In this document: positions 1 to 10,619 of the stretch, piece by piece
How the letters are laid out: each line of letters begins with the position of its first letter
Position numbering within the stretch: position 1 is the first letter of the stretch
From: Utricularia gibba
Taxonomy: Eukaryota > Streptophyta > Magnoliopsida > Lamiales > Lentibulariaceae
Assembly: GCA_002189035.1 (NCBI GenBank)
Contig: NEEC01000011.1
Coordinates: forward strand, 2,232,001-2,296,000
DNA: 64,000 nt
Direction: 5' to 3'
Made by a program: the position numbers and the translations under genes
The notes under the pieces: model-generated
Databases searched by the model: none
What the model was told of the DNA's origin: nothing
Seen by the model: only the letters and a program-made list of their open reading frames with translations

Positions 1-294
1 AGATGAGATGGGACATAGAATGAAATTCGAACGCACTTCCCACACGATCATAGCGTCTTGATTTATGCCTTTTCTTCCCTGTTGAGTAAACAAGCAGGCA
101 GTGCTGCTCCTACCGTTGGTGAAAATGCGGTTTGGAATGGAATATAAATCTTGCAGTGTAGCTACATTATCTGAAAACCAGCCCCGCCTCCTCCAGGGGA
201 GAAGATCTGCAATCAAACAAGAGGAAGAAGCTGCCTCTCTGTCGCTCCGGCTGCTGCAACCATTCGAGCTACTCTTTGAGACGCAACCACCCAT
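1..294 (-). CDS. Clade E protein phosphatase 2C, first coding exon (gene continues off the left edge)
   Basis: The minus strand opens with ATG at 294-292 and reads 86 codons without a stop to a GT donor at 36-35 (GAA|GTGCGT). The protein starts MGGCVSKSSS, an N-myristoylation/palmitoylation type terminus, and ends with FTQQGRKGINQDAMIVWE, the signature at the start of plant clade E PP2C catalytic domains (metal-dependent Ser/Thr phosphatases). The metal-binding DGHG motif would lie in the next exon, outside the window. The leader is interrupted: an acceptor (TTTCAG) at 340-342 pairs with a donor (AAAG|GTAAAA) at 1008-1007, giving a 5' UTR intron of about 670 bases. Family assignment is firm; the paralogue is not determinable from one exon. 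Confidence 0.9.
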   Translation of the reverse strand, partial: MGGCVSKSSSNGCSSRSDREAASSSCLIADLLPWRRRGWFSDNVATLQDLYSIPNRIFTNGRSSTACLFTQQGRKGINQDAMIVWEVRSNFILCPISS

Positions 295-1660
295 TTTCTC
301 AACCCCACAAACAGCAGTTCATCTAGTAGATCTTAACTTCTGAAACACTCTTCTCCTTCCACTTCACACTGTTTTAAGGAAGCTCAAAAAACATCAGCGC
401 CCAAGTATTGACAGAAGAGTACAAAACAACAACTTCCTCATGCTTACAAATGGCACTAAAAGCTACTGCTGGATTGATCTAAATTCGATAATCCAACAAC
501 ATGATGTGAAGTATGCATATAATTTCTCTTCAACTATTCATCGCAAAGATGTCGCTTCACGGATCCCACAACATTTATAATTATTAAATGTTGCATAAGC
601 CATTATGTTAATAACCCCAAAACAATCACAGATCTCTGCAAGAGCATATTTAGAAAGTAAAGAATACAAGAGATCTGCTTTTCGAATCACTCGGAAATTT
701 GGTTCGCAACAGCACTAATAGAGATCCGTCACCCTTCTTTCGGTGAGTTTTTGTCGAACAGGTAAAGCGAAAAGAGAAAACAGAAGGAAAGAACCAGTCC
801 AAGAAGCAAAAAAGACGAGCAGATCATTACGGGGAAAGTAAACAGAAAAAAAAAAAAAGGCGAGAGCTCAGACCCCGAACGGAATGCGAGAAACTTTAAT
901 ACTCCTGGTAACACAAAAAACCCAGGATCAAGATTCAATTTTCACACCCATTTGGGCGATCCCGCCAGAAAAGGAACGGCATACAAGACAAAGTCAAGAG
1001 TTTTTTACCTTTGGAGTTTTGCGGGTTTAATACGGCACACATTTAGCAGAAGAATGTGACACCCATGAGGGGCATTCTCGAAATGATGAGAGCGAAGCTG
1101 CAGTTGCGTGTGAGACGATAAAAGACGCAAAAGTGAGAGCAGAAAGCTCGATCCTGGAAGGTGCAGTCACTGGAAGCGTATGTGGGAGGTGTATATGTGT
1201 TGCGTCTTAGGAGAAGGAGAGGTGAGGTTAGTGCAGTCCAGATGACATTGACACAAGCTCGCTTTAAGCCGCTATTCCTTTCCATTACTGCTATCGGAAA
1301 GTAACCCAGCCGCGTAGCGGCGCGTATCACACCCACACCGAATGATTCTCCCTTGGGCTTTTCCGGCAGTGGGCTCTGCTGCCGGCCCCTAACCCAAGTG
1401 AGGATCAAGTGAAAAGGAGAAAAAGAAGGATAAGAAGAAAAGCGCACGTGGCCTCCCTCTTCTTTTGCTTTTGTCCAATTCCCAAAAGTCAACCACATGG
1501 GCACATCTCCAAGATTCAATTCCCGGGGATCGATACAAATTCTTGTGAATCCCCCATGTTTGCGTGTTCTGTCATCCACCCACAAAGTAGCGCTTTCTGC
1601 AACACAGATAACACTCGCTCACATTCACCACATACCCTCTCCGGGTGAGCTTATACACTT
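295..1660 (-). promoter_or_regulatory. Leader intron, 5' UTR exon and promoter region of the PP2C gene
   Basis: No coding sequence is supported here. Positions 340-1008 fit a 5' UTR intron, 1009 to roughly 1300 fit the non-coding first exon, and the stretch beyond is presumed promoter. It contains a CACGTG G-box at 1445-1450. A 180-codon minus ORF at 1043-1585 lacks protein-like composition and overlaps the presumed promoter. Confidence 0.45.
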
Positions 1661-2300
1661 AAACCCCTTGTTTAGTAATTGGTATAAGCACAGATATATG
1701 GTATGTTTGGTAATTGGTATAAGTTTTTTTCGATACATTTATTTATCTTACTATAAACATATATTTATCACACATGACACCCCTCCTTAAATTTATACTA
1801 ATATCATAAATAAATTTCTATCAATATAATATATACTGATATAACTACCAAATTTAGAGCTTCCTAATCACTGTCTTTCCATGAAACCCATGTTTTTTTA
1901 ACTCCCAAACTTTTGAGAAACTAGATTCAATGAGTAATAGAATCATCAATGTTTAGTGGAATAAGGGTTCTTAAGTTTCAATAAAAATATTTTCAAATGC
2001 TTCAATTTTTTTAAAACTTGAGATACCCCTACTTCAAAAAAAACTAAAATGCTTCTAGAATCATTTCTTCGGATTTGCACCAAAAAGACCTTAACCATCC
2101 AACTCCCTTCTCGTGTGATTTAGGGTTTTTTGACTTAATATATGCAGCATTATCGTGTGTTAGCATCCACTTGTCTGTGTTTGGTGCATCCCATGCCTAT
2201 AGTTTTAGAGTGTGTTTGTTAGTTAGGATGAGATTTAAAAAAAATAGTATTGATTAATTATTCAATGTTTTAAAAAATGCTAGTTAGTCTCTTGTTGTGG
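1661..2300. other. AT-rich intergenic DNA
   Basis: Low-complexity AT-rich sequence with scattered poly-A/T runs. I see no ORF with protein-like composition, no RNA gene and no repeat unit of note. Confidence 0.6.
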
Positions 2301-2369
2301 TCCATCCTTACCTTACCTCTGAAGCTCAGTTACGAGCATGACGTCAGCATCCATGGTGAAGGTTAGTGA

Positions 2370-2732
2370 TCATTTGCTGCTGTCTAGCCTGATGAGTGAC
2401 GTAACTGAGAAGCGTCTGACTTTCACCCGGTACTCGAATAGGCCAGTGTCTGCACACAATGTTTCTATCGAGACTCCCCATTGGGTTTTGTCATCTTGAT
2501 CCAGCCACAGCACAGGTATCCCGTATATTATTTCCCAAGAGTTAGGGATTTGCAGGCGTACTCTTTCCTCTTCCTGTGATGGCAAAATCTGATCCTCTGG
2601 ATCATCCCTAGTGTTCTTTGTGGAACGAGCTGATTTGAAGTCCATACCCGTGCGGAGTCCAAAGGACAATGCCGGCGTGAAACGAGAGAAGGAAGACCGG
2701 ATCTTGGTCCCCCAGCAGCGTGCAAGTTGCAA
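2370..2732 (-). CDS. Unidentified 120-codon ORF, possibly an exon or gene remnant
   Basis: A minus-strand ORF of 120 codons with balanced, protein-like composition, especially its C-terminal half (WLDQDDKTQWGVSIETL and following). I do not recognise the family. A second minus-strand open segment at 3040-3180 (DVEEPSDALVINGPDAFG) also looks coding-like and lies upstream in the same orientation, so both could be exons of one gene or pieces of a decayed one. No convincing splice pair linking them was found, and plus-strand ORFs of similar length overlap both segments. Confidence 0.3.
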   Translation of the reverse strand: MQLARCWGTKIRSSFSRFTPALSFGLRTGMDFKSARSTKNTRDDPEDQILPSQEEERVRLQIPNSWEIIYGIPVLWLDQDDKTQWGVSIETLCADTGLFEYRVKVRRFSVTSLIRLDSSK

Positions 2733-3444
2733 AGCGACTGGTGGTTATCCTATAGGAGCAGCGGTGGTGACATCAGACAGAGGCTCCATTCCCTTTCAGC
2801 ATCACCATTTCAACTACAGGCATGGCTGGAAGCATCACCATTTCGGCCCTTTGGATTGTCATCCTGGAGCAGGGTCATGAGAGGTTTCCGGTGGTCTGCT
2901 CACACAGAAAACCAGATAACGAAGGAAGGGATGGAAGGACTTCCATGGGAGGAGAAGACGATCTTCGTGGCGCCCATTTTGACATACACACGAACAATGT
3001 CGGTCTCTTGCTTTCTACACTTGAAGGTGAGGAGATGATTCACTCCAGTTTGTCAAATGGTAAGAAGAAACAACTGAAACAAGGACTGAGGCGGCTCCTG
3101 GAGTCTCGGAACGTTCCAAACGCATCTGGACCGTTGATCACAAGTGCATCCGACGGCTCCTCTACGTCAAATTCATGAGAAATTCTAATTTAAGATTCCC
3201 AATTAACCGAGCATTTGAAATTCAAAGCCAAATTTTAACGTCACAATTGCCCCAACAATAAGAAAATATTTTTTATTTATTACATTTTTAATTGATGTTA
3301 AAATATTGATATTAATGTTTATTAAAAAGAATGATTTTAATGGGGATATTAATGTTAAATTTTGAACTTGCCCATGATTCTCTGATTCCTTCATATAATT
3401 GTTTGATCCATCTCCACCGGTTTATCTGCAGCGGCGGCGGGAGG

Positions 3445-3684
3445 ATGACGACCAACGACGGGGACTTGGGCCGGGGAAAGAATCTCTGTGACATACTGCA
3501 TTCCCCGAGTAACCGCTTCGAGAGGTCAAAGAGGAGGAGCCTGTTCCTCAAGGCGTACAGTTTCGAACGTGGCGATTCCAATTCAGGTGGGAAGACGAGG
3601 AGAATCCTCCGGCGGATGAAGTGGGCGGCGCTGGCATGCACGGCGGTGGCGAAACGGCGGTCTGCGGAGGCTGTGTCGCAGTAG
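3445..3684 (+). CDS. Small basic hypothetical protein (79 codons)
   Basis: An ORF starting MTTNDGDLGRGKNLCD and ending AEAVSQ. It is Arg/Lys/Ser rich, has a short hydrophobic stretch (WAALACTAVA) near the C terminus, and is more GC-rich than its flanks, as coding sequence here usually is. An in-frame ATG lies upstream at 3331 but that extension is AT-rich and resembles untranslated sequence. I do not recognise the family. A minus-strand ORF overlaps most of it. Confidence 0.35.
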   Translation: MTTNDGDLGRGKNLCDILHSPSNRFERSKRRSLFLKAYSFERGDSNSGGKTRRILRRMKWAALACTAVAKRRSAEAVSQ

Positions 3685-3910
3685 CCCACCGGCGACTCGG
3701 GTACACTCACCAACGAGAGAAAGAGAGGGATTTTTTTACGCCGTTGTTCTTGTTTCGTAGGTTAGGATTTATTTTTTTAAAAGATTATTATGAGATATAA
3801 TAATTTGAATTCCGATTCCGCATTTAATTCCTCATAAAATCCACTTATTTTTCATCGGTTTGTTAAATATGAAAATTAAATCATAATAAGAATATAAAAT
3901 TTAATTTTTT

Positions 3911-5560
3911 TCACAATATTTGTTTTCTAAAAAAAATACAATGTCGATCGATCGATCGATCATCTGCGTTCTCCGCGGCGAGCTCCTCCATCACAATCAA
4001 CTCCGTTGGCTGATGGAAATTCTCCACAGCCTTGGACAACGCCTGCCACTTCTCCCCATGTTTGGGCTCCGCGCCGACGCATCTGTTCAGCACGTCTTGC
4101 TGGCTTTCCTCGGTACCGCGTTGAAGTTGGAATTTGTAATACAATGCCCAGAAGTCTCCGATATCTGGAACCAGGATCTTGCTTTATCGACTTTACGCTC
4201 GAGCGGGAAGATCTTCCCGACGGCAGAGAGAACATGGGGATCATCACCCCATCTTTTGTCCGCGTCTCTTCTGTTGGTTCTGTACTGGGCCGAGGAGACA
4301 TCTCCACGCCCACGGAAGCGGCCCGGAGAATGCCGCTGGTGGGACGCTCCTGCAATGCCTTGGCCATTGGTATTTCAGCCTCCTTGAAATCATGCCGCGC
4401 CGCCACTCTGCACGAACTGAGGCCAGCCATTGGTCGGGGTGATGGGGGTCCTTTTCCTTGCCATGATCAGAACTGCTCAAGCTTTACTTATCCCGTTCAT
4501 CGAGATGAGCGACTGAAAGCCAGGGGAATGCAATTGGGGCAATGCTTCAACCCCGACTCGAATGCTTCTTTTGCCTTCCCTAGATTTCCAAGACGCTCTT
4601 CCAACTGCCCCAACATCAACCAATGCTTGAACAATGATGGATATTGTTGCAGCCCTTCATCCAGCAGCCTCCTCTCCTCGGCATTGTTTCATCCAAATTC
4701 TATGTTCCTCCCCTTTCTCTTGCCTTGGCAAGAAGCATCCTTTCTCTCTCAGGTTCATGATTCTAAAACTCAAGCTAGCTGCAAGCCATATGTCTTCGGT
4801 ATTGGGGATCGCTGCGCATGGCTCCTGCCTGATTGCCCAGCTGCAGGAACATCAGCAGCAAGCCACTTCTCCTTGGCATTTGATGCTCGATACTTCTCAA
4901 TATCTTCGACCTTCGAGAATCCATTCTCTTATCCATCGCCTCCCACCCCTCATCATGCTCTGCCGATGCAAACAACCCCGCATCTTTTCCCTCAAACTCA
5001 TCAAACTTCTGATTCTCATCATACCCTTTTCTCCTCATCATCCCCTTCCTGAGGACCCTTCCCACGCCCACAGCCAACGCCTGCCGCTGCCCCAGCGCCA
5101 ATCGCGGCAGCAGATCTATCTGGTAAACCAGGGGCTGCTCGGGCAGGACAATGTCCGAACGTGTGGTAAAGCCTGTGGCTCCAATGCCCAACCCAGCTAC
5201 ATAATTAGGCGGAGGTTTCGCACTCAGAAAATCTAACCTGCTTCTTGGAGCCACAGGCGCGTGCATCCCACCGAGGAGAAGGACGTGCAATTTCAAGGTT
5301 GAGATTTGTGAAATCTCAAGATCCGCAAGCGCTAAAAAAACTCCGCTTTCCGGGAAGGAAATCAACCGCGCCACCAAATAGAGACGCTGCTGCGACAGAG
5401 GTATGAGATAATTTCGTCGATATGGACGCCGAGAGCAGTAGAGTGGTCGTGGAAGGGTTCAGATTCAGAACTAGGGTTTCGTTCTTCCACGCCGAATTTA
5501 CGAACACCATAGCTCCCGATCGTAGATTCAAAGAGAATACTCACGCTCTAATACCTTCTC
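3911..5560 (-). pseudogene. STA1: Decayed copy of STA1/PRP6-like U5 snRNP splicing factor
   Basis: Segments of the plant PRP6 homologue STABILIZED1 appear in correct order on the minus strand but in several frames. From high to low coordinate: an N-terminal ubiquitin-like start (MVFVNSAWKNETLVLNLNP, about 5507-5400); the linker PPNYVAGLGIGATGFTTRSD and KGYDENQKFDEFEG (5200-4990); HAT-repeat sequence WLMLGQLEERLGNLGKAKEA (about 4620); WLASVRAEWRR (about 4430); MAKALQERPTSGIL (about 4350); and the C-terminal PKHGEKWQALSKAVENFHQP (about 4060-4000). At about 1.65 kb it is roughly half the family's 3 kb coding length, so much of the central HAT region is deleted, and it carries frameshifts and internal stops. 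No introns are evident, but the functional gene is often intron-poor, so a processed origin is not proven. It cannot make a functional splicing factor. Confidence 0.88.
3943..3963. repeat. (CGAT)n microsatellite
   Basis: About five tandem TCGA/CGAT units directly at the 3' end of the STA1-like pseudogene. Confidence 0.7.
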
Positions 5561-5939
5561 CCCGGCAACTTTCTCATTTCATTTTTTAATTGGGCCGAAC
5601 GTAAACTCTAACGGCCCGCCCCCACCTGTGCCGAGACTCACCCCAATTTGGAGACGATAACAAAACCGACGGACGTTTCCTCAGGGCAAATCGCCGTCGT
5701 AGCATGACGGCAGCTGCTCCACAGATCTCACTCAATCAACCTTGGAAATTCTTGCTATTATACTTTTTTTCTATAAAGATGGATACCAAGAAGAAAAGTG
5801 GTGGTGATCAGGAAAACTTCTCTTCCCATTCCCAGATAGATCTGGTAAACGACTAAGTTAGCGAAGGAAGAAAGCTCTCTCTCCTTGGGAGAGGGCGACG
5901 ACGACCTAGAAGAGTACAAGCCTAGGAAGCAGCAACAAT

Positions 5940-6934
5940 TTACAAGAAATTGAGGCGCGACGTGTAGGTAGCTTTCGGAGCCCAGTCCCTGGGGATCACG
6001 TCTGCAGCCGCCAGTGTCTTGCCGCTCAGCAGCGTCGTCACCCGCACGGAGAACGGCCCCCGCAGCCCCGGTCCCCTGAGAATGCACCACGTCGCACCCC
6101 ACACGTGGCTCATTTCCAGCCATCCGTCCGAATTCGCCTGCAAGTACAAAATTTACAGTTATTTTTTAAATAATATACTATATATTCTGAAAAAAGAAAG
6201 TATTTAAATTGACTTGAAAGGTATTGACCTTGACCTTTCCTAATTAAAATATTAATTATTTCGAAATAAAATCCCAATATTTCTTGCCTCTTTTATCTGC
6301 ATGGAGCCGACGTCACCATCTCCGTCCATGAACTCGACCAGAAGCGAGAGCCAGTAGTCGGTGGATCCTTCGTTTATGTGGAAGGCAACGTCTTTTCCGG
6401 GGTACTTGCAGACGGTTCTGTACAGGAATAAGTTCTATGAAAAGAAAGCGACGCAGACGGACAGGTGAGCCCGGTGGTTTAAAGGTTTTATTTTTGTTTT
6501 TACCGGCGATAAATGATCGGAATGGCGCCGCGGTTGCGCAGCTGATCACCGTCGCCGGAGAGGGCGAGTCTCCCGAAGGCGGCGCCGCTGAGGTCGAAAT
6601 GGGTGGTGCCGCCGGAGCACAAGCCCCCCGGGCACTCGTCGGTGACGATGATCGTGACGGCCTTCTTGGAGCAGATGGAGGAGTCCAGGCACCTTATTTT
6701 GTAGCAGGCGCCGCACCCGAGTCCGCTCTTGAACAGCACTGGGCTCACGGCGCCCACGCGGGCATGTAACGGGGACACGTGTACCAGAGGCCCGTAACCG
6801 CAGGCTCCCCCGTCGCTGCCGTCTCCATCGGGACTCCCGTACCAGGTGGCCGTCGCTGGGCGCCATTGCAAGTCGGCGGCGGTTAGAATGCAGAGGCAGG
6901 AAACTGAGACCACACGGAAGAGGGCCGTCCCCAT
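5940..6934 (-). CDS. EXPB: Beta-expansin
   Basis: Three exons: 6934-6504, 6417-6288, 6137-5940, giving 252 residues, normal for the family. It is a secreted wall-loosening protein: a hydrophobic signal peptide (MGTALFRVVSVSCLCIL) is followed by the GH45-like domain with ATWYGSPDGDGSDGGACGYG, the conserved cysteines of GCGACYKIRCLD, the HFDLSG segment with its catalytic-site Asp, then the C-terminal CBM63 domain (YPGKDVAFHINEGSTDYW; GATWCILRG) ending in the beta-expansin tail YTSRLNFL. The start at 6934 is preferred over an in-frame ATG at 7018 because the latter sits at the TATA box and would bury the signal peptide. Intron 1 is GT-AG; intron 2 (6287-6138) has a GC donor (GAG|GCAAGA), the only one that keeps the reading frame and the family sequence. 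Confidence 0.94.
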
Positions 6935-7021
6935 ACCTTTCTGCCGGCGCCGTGTAAACTTCCAGTCCTCTACTTCCTCCTCACCGGAAAATTGGAAGAA
7001 AAGAGCAGACTGCACCACGTC

Positions 7022-7029
7022 TATTTATA
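7022..7029 (-). promoter_or_regulatory. TATA box of the beta-expansin gene
   Basis: TATAAATA on the minus strand, about 90 bases upstream of the chosen ATG, which puts the expected transcription start near 6995. This argues against translation from the ATG at 7018. Confidence 0.7.
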
Positions 7030-7034
7030 ACCGC

Positions 7035-7720
7035 ATCCCCCTTTTTTTAATTCAAAATTAAAAAAATTCCCGGTTGGGACATTTATAAAATCATTTATAC
7101 TTTTAATCCCAATTTAATTATTAATTTAAAAATTAAAAATTAAAAATTAAAAATAATATTTATTTTTTTTAAAAAAATAGGATAAAAAAACATAAATATT
7201 TCGTGTTTGGGCACACAAGTTAATGTTATCACTGTAGCACGTGTGGTGGGCCCAGATAGCGGTTAGCGGTTAGGGAGTTAACTACCCAAAAAAGGAGGGA
7301 ATCCTGTGCAGTCCAGGAAGAGGTGGGGGCAGTTTAGTCATTTCGATGCGGGATTAAATGAGATGCATGTGAGCACATCTTTGTTAAGATGGGGACCGAG
7401 CCTCTTTGATCTTATGGTTTTGGTTGGTGACGAATGTAACATGTAATAATTCCACATGGGCTTCTATCCTATTCTTTTCCGTCAACGTCACCTGGCCCCA
7501 CTTTCAACGTCATTATTACGATTTTAATTTCTAAAAATACATGTCTTCCACTTTCTTGTTGCTCAAACCTTCCATCATCACCGGGTTCCTGGTCGGATTC
7601 ATCGAAAGATCTTGAAAATATCAACATGGTTTCATTTGTCGTTGGATCGATGCAAATTGTACAACAAAAATGGAGTGAAATTAGGATTGTTTTCAAAACA
7701 CAATGTGGAGTTCTGATACG
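7035..7720. other. Intergenic region between the expansin promoter and the RMA 3' end
   Basis: AT-rich, with an imperfect tandem repeat of a TTAAAAA unit around 7125-7155. A short stretch near 7500-7720 probably belongs to the 3' UTR of the downstream minus-strand RING gene. No independent gene seen. Confidence 0.5.
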
Positions 7721-7722
7721 CC

Positions 7723-8400
7723 TCAGAAGATGAGGAGGCAGAAGACTGTGCAGCAGCAAAGGAAGAAGCACAGCCTGCTCAGTGATCGGTTCACTTCTGT
7801 CATCTGCATTTGTTGCCTGGGCGTCATGCTGCTCAAGTAATGGTACACCCTCGTCTCGCCGTTTCCGAATATCCGGGCGTACACCATTTCACCCAACACG
7901 CCCCCGATCATGGGATCCAACACAGGGGCGGGAGATGTGGTGGGAGGTGGCTGATCTGAGACTGGTCTCACGCGGCTGTGATCGAGGAAATGGTGGAATC
8001 GGGAGGGGGTGTTGTTGGGTATGGAGAGCGGAGTCGAGGGGCGTTTGGGTATGGGTTGAATGTCAGTTTTGGAGGGGTTCATCTTGACCCCGCCACCGCG
8101 GCCGTAGAGTGGGATTAGTGTCTGTTCTGAGACCTCGGTCTTGCAAACGGGGCAGAGGGGCTTCTGTTCGTCTGGTTTTTCAAGGGAACAGATGATCCAT
8201 TTGTAGATGCACCTCCAGCAATAGAGATGGCCACAGAGAGTGACCATTGGATCCTGCACAAGGTCCAGGCAGATGTTGCATTCGAAGCCTTGGTTTGGAT
8301 TTGGCTCAGGCTGATCGAGTTTGGAGGCGATGGATCTGCAGCTCACTTCATTGGCATGGTTGCTGTCCATTGCTTCTCCTGCTCGGAGATACTGCTCCAT
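7723..8400 (-). CDS. RMA: RMA-type RING E3 ubiquitin ligase, ER membrane-anchored
   Basis: A single coding exon of 225 residues. A C3HC4 RING finger spans about residues 41-86 (CNICLDLVQDPMVTLCGHLY through CPVCKTEV), followed by the LIPLYGRG segment typical of RMA/RNF5 ligases. The protein ends in a hydrophobic C-terminal anchor (LSRLCFFLCCCTVFCLLIF, about 207-225), which places it tail-anchored in the ER membrane with the RING in the cytosol. Homologues ubiquitinate ER client proteins such as aquaporins during ER-associated degradation. The 5' leader is split: acceptor TTAACAG near 8416-8418 and donor TAAG|GTATTG at 9166, about 750 bases. All metal ligands of the RING are present. Confidence 0.93.
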   Translation of the reverse strand: MEQYLRAGEAMDSNHANEVSCRSIASKLDQPEPNPNQGFECNICLDLVQDPMVTLCGHLYCWRCIYKWIICSLEKPDEQKPLCPVCKTEVSEQTLIPLYGRGGGVKMNPSKTDIQPIPKRPSTPLSIPNNTPSRFHHFLDHSRVRPVSDQPPPTTSPAPVLDPMIGGVLGEMVYARIFGNGETRVYHYLSSMTPRQQMQMTEVNRSLSRLCFFLCCCTVFCLLIF

Positions 8401-8416
8401 CTCAGCACAAACAAAC

Positions 8417-9166
8417 CTGTTAACAAAACAGGCTCACTTAAGCCGTGTAGTCGACTCAGACAGAAGATCAGAAACATAACGCAGCAACATAACCAATATA
8501 GGAGTACGACTCAAATAACCAAGTTTAAAATATGTGGTGAATAAGTCTCACAGGATAGAAAGGCACGTCCAAGCATCAAGCTTAAGAAAAAGGAAATTAT
8601 CATTCTGTTTCAACATTGGAGATAAGAGTAACATCACAACAATGGCCAACTTTAAAATCAAGAATGCGGAAGATAACTTTTGAATAACAAAGAAGAACAG
8701 AACACATAACAGCCATCAAGTAGGATTCAGAAGCAAAAATGAGGAAGTGATCTGAGGAAAGGTTTTTATGAACAGAGGAAACCTCAAAAGAAAATGTTCC
8801 AGAGTAAGATTGGATCATACGCTTCAATCCATAGAGATTTCTGATCCAGGAAAACCAATGCCATCAACCTTCATCTTCATTATTCAACACTCGAATACAT
8901 TAAACAAAAAGAAAACAACTTTACCCAAAGAGACGAAGGAACATACAAAACCTTATTCGCGCGATGACCCACAGGCTGAATCCACCAACAGGCTTCAAGG
9001 AAACAAAACCCTTCGGCTTCAGGGAAATGACAACTCCAACAGCTGACCAAAAAGGAAGGGGGAGAAGTCCAAGATGAACGCTTTTTAAAAGGGGGAAAAA
9101 AATGCAGTGGGCGATCAGGCAAATGAGCCCACCGATTAGCTTTATCATCAGAGAAAGATCCAATAC
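8417..9166 (-). other. 5' UTR (leader) intron of the RMA gene
   Basis: GT donor at 9166-9165 (CTAAG|GTATTG) and an AG acceptor about 16 bases upstream of the RMA ATG. ORFs within it on either strand are short and non-conserved in appearance. Confidence 0.6.
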
Positions 9167-9479
9167 CTTAGGGTGGAGGCGTCGTCGTAGGGGCCGAACG
9201 AATTGTCCAACTCAATTCTCTGTGGGCAATCGCAATCGTGGCCTCCCACCTCCGGATGATCTCACATAAAAGTCTCCGGACGCCCTTCTGGAAAAAGGTT
9301 CAGCACATCCGCAATGGCAACCACCAATCCCTAATTTCCATCACCTTCCTCAGAAAATTGGCCCTTCTTAGAGCCTGGGTATTGACACGAAACCGTCACT
9401 GCAAGGAACCTTGTCCTCGCCAACCGACAACAAGTGCGTGGATACACGTGGCGGGGGCAACGTCTCGGTTTCACAGAAA

Positions 9480-9880
9480 TTAAATTTGTAAAATATTCAA
9501 AATATATATTTAATATTTTTTAATAAATTGTGCATACGACATCGTTTGATATTTTTATAGTATACATTTAAATATAATAAATAATTAATTTCAAAAGAAT
9601 AGACCATTGCGAGTATATATCACATTAAATAAAAGTATTCTTTTAATCTTATATGAGTATTTTTCTTTATAATAAAAAGACGTAAAATCATGTGAATTAT
9701 ATATTCGAAGAATGTGTTTGATAGAAAATAGAAATTGGATAATTAAATGAAAAAATGAAAGTATACTGTTTATTAAATGTGATGAAATAATAAAAGTTGA
9801 AGTATTGAAATAAAATTATACTGTCATATATCCATTTTTATCCTAATTATAACTTATTCATGTACTAAACAAATTCAAAA
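9480..9880. other. AT-rich intergenic DNA
   Basis: Strongly AT-rich with no ORF or repeat family that I can support. Confidence 0.6.
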
Positions 9881-10103
9881 TGTACAATATATTAAAAGCA
9901 AAACTGATAGCTTATATATTGTGTGTTTACTTTGGTCGGCATAGGCGACCGATGGAGCCAAAAAGAGGTGACCCATGGACCATTGAACAGGGAAAGAAGT
10001 GGCGAAACAATGAAACCCATCTCTGCCAGAAATCTGAAGTCAAGCCACTAGAATTTTCCGCCGACGACTCTACTTTTGACTCCCGGCTGAAGGATCCACA
10101 GAA

Positions 10104-10590
10104 ATGGAGGAAGATAACCCAGGGGAGCCCGCTGGTTCGGTGCTTCTCTTCAAGCTCATGAGCAAAAGAAGGACTTGGGTATGCCTGTTCGTAGTAGTGT
10201 ACGCGACTCTGCTTTCCCTTTCGTGGAACCTCCTCAAATCTGTTCTTTCGTGGTATGAAGTCAAATCGTCTGCGGATTCTTCATCTGGGTGGTCTGCGTT
10301 GTACCCCTCGGTTCTCTTGGGGGCCGCTTTTGGGTTCTATCGGCGGTATCCGCGCTGGCGGTGGCGGTGCCGGCGACATTGGTAACGTGGATAACGTTGC
10401 TGGTGATGTTGGCTTTCTGTGGGAAACCTAGAAAGACTCTGGTTGTAGAAGGGAAGAAATTGACGGCGGAGATTACTAGGTCTGTGGCTAGGATTTTGAT
10501 CAAGGAAGGGAACATTGTGGCGGCGATTTGCGCTGTTGTGGGTACTTCGTCTTAGCAGGTAGGAACAAGGAGCCTGCTAATTTTGATTGA
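10104..10590 (+). CDS. Small multi-pass membrane protein, frame broken twice by apparent single-G losses
   Basis: Frame 1 from ATG 10104 gives an acidic start, then KRRTWVCLFVVVYATLLSLSW and further hydrophobic sequence up to SVLLGAAFG. The continuation (LSAVSALAVAVPATLVTWIT, then GKPRKTLVVEGKKLTAEI) is in the next frame, and the final hydrophobic tail YFVLAGRNKEPANFD is in a third frame that stops at 10590. Each switch is explained by one missing G: in the GGG at 10332-10334 and in the GGG at 10540-10542. With both restored the ORF is one continuous protein of about 160 residues with roughly four membrane segments. I do not recognise a named family and assign no function. It may be an intact gene with consensus errors or a young pseudogene. 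Confidence 0.65.
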
Positions 10591-10619
10591 GATCTCATCA
10601 AGATTAGATCTTTCTTTTT

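Noticed and set aside
1043-1585. 180-codon minus ORF
   Set aside because: Lies in the presumed leader and promoter of the clade E PP2C gene, without protein-like composition or motif.
4006-5052. 348-codon plus-strand ORF
   Set aside because: It is the antisense of the STA1-like pseudogene; the minus strand carries recognisable STA1 blocks in order.
6935-7018. Upstream in-frame start for the expansin
   Set aside because: Lies at the TATA box (7022-7029) and would place a charged extension before the signal peptide.
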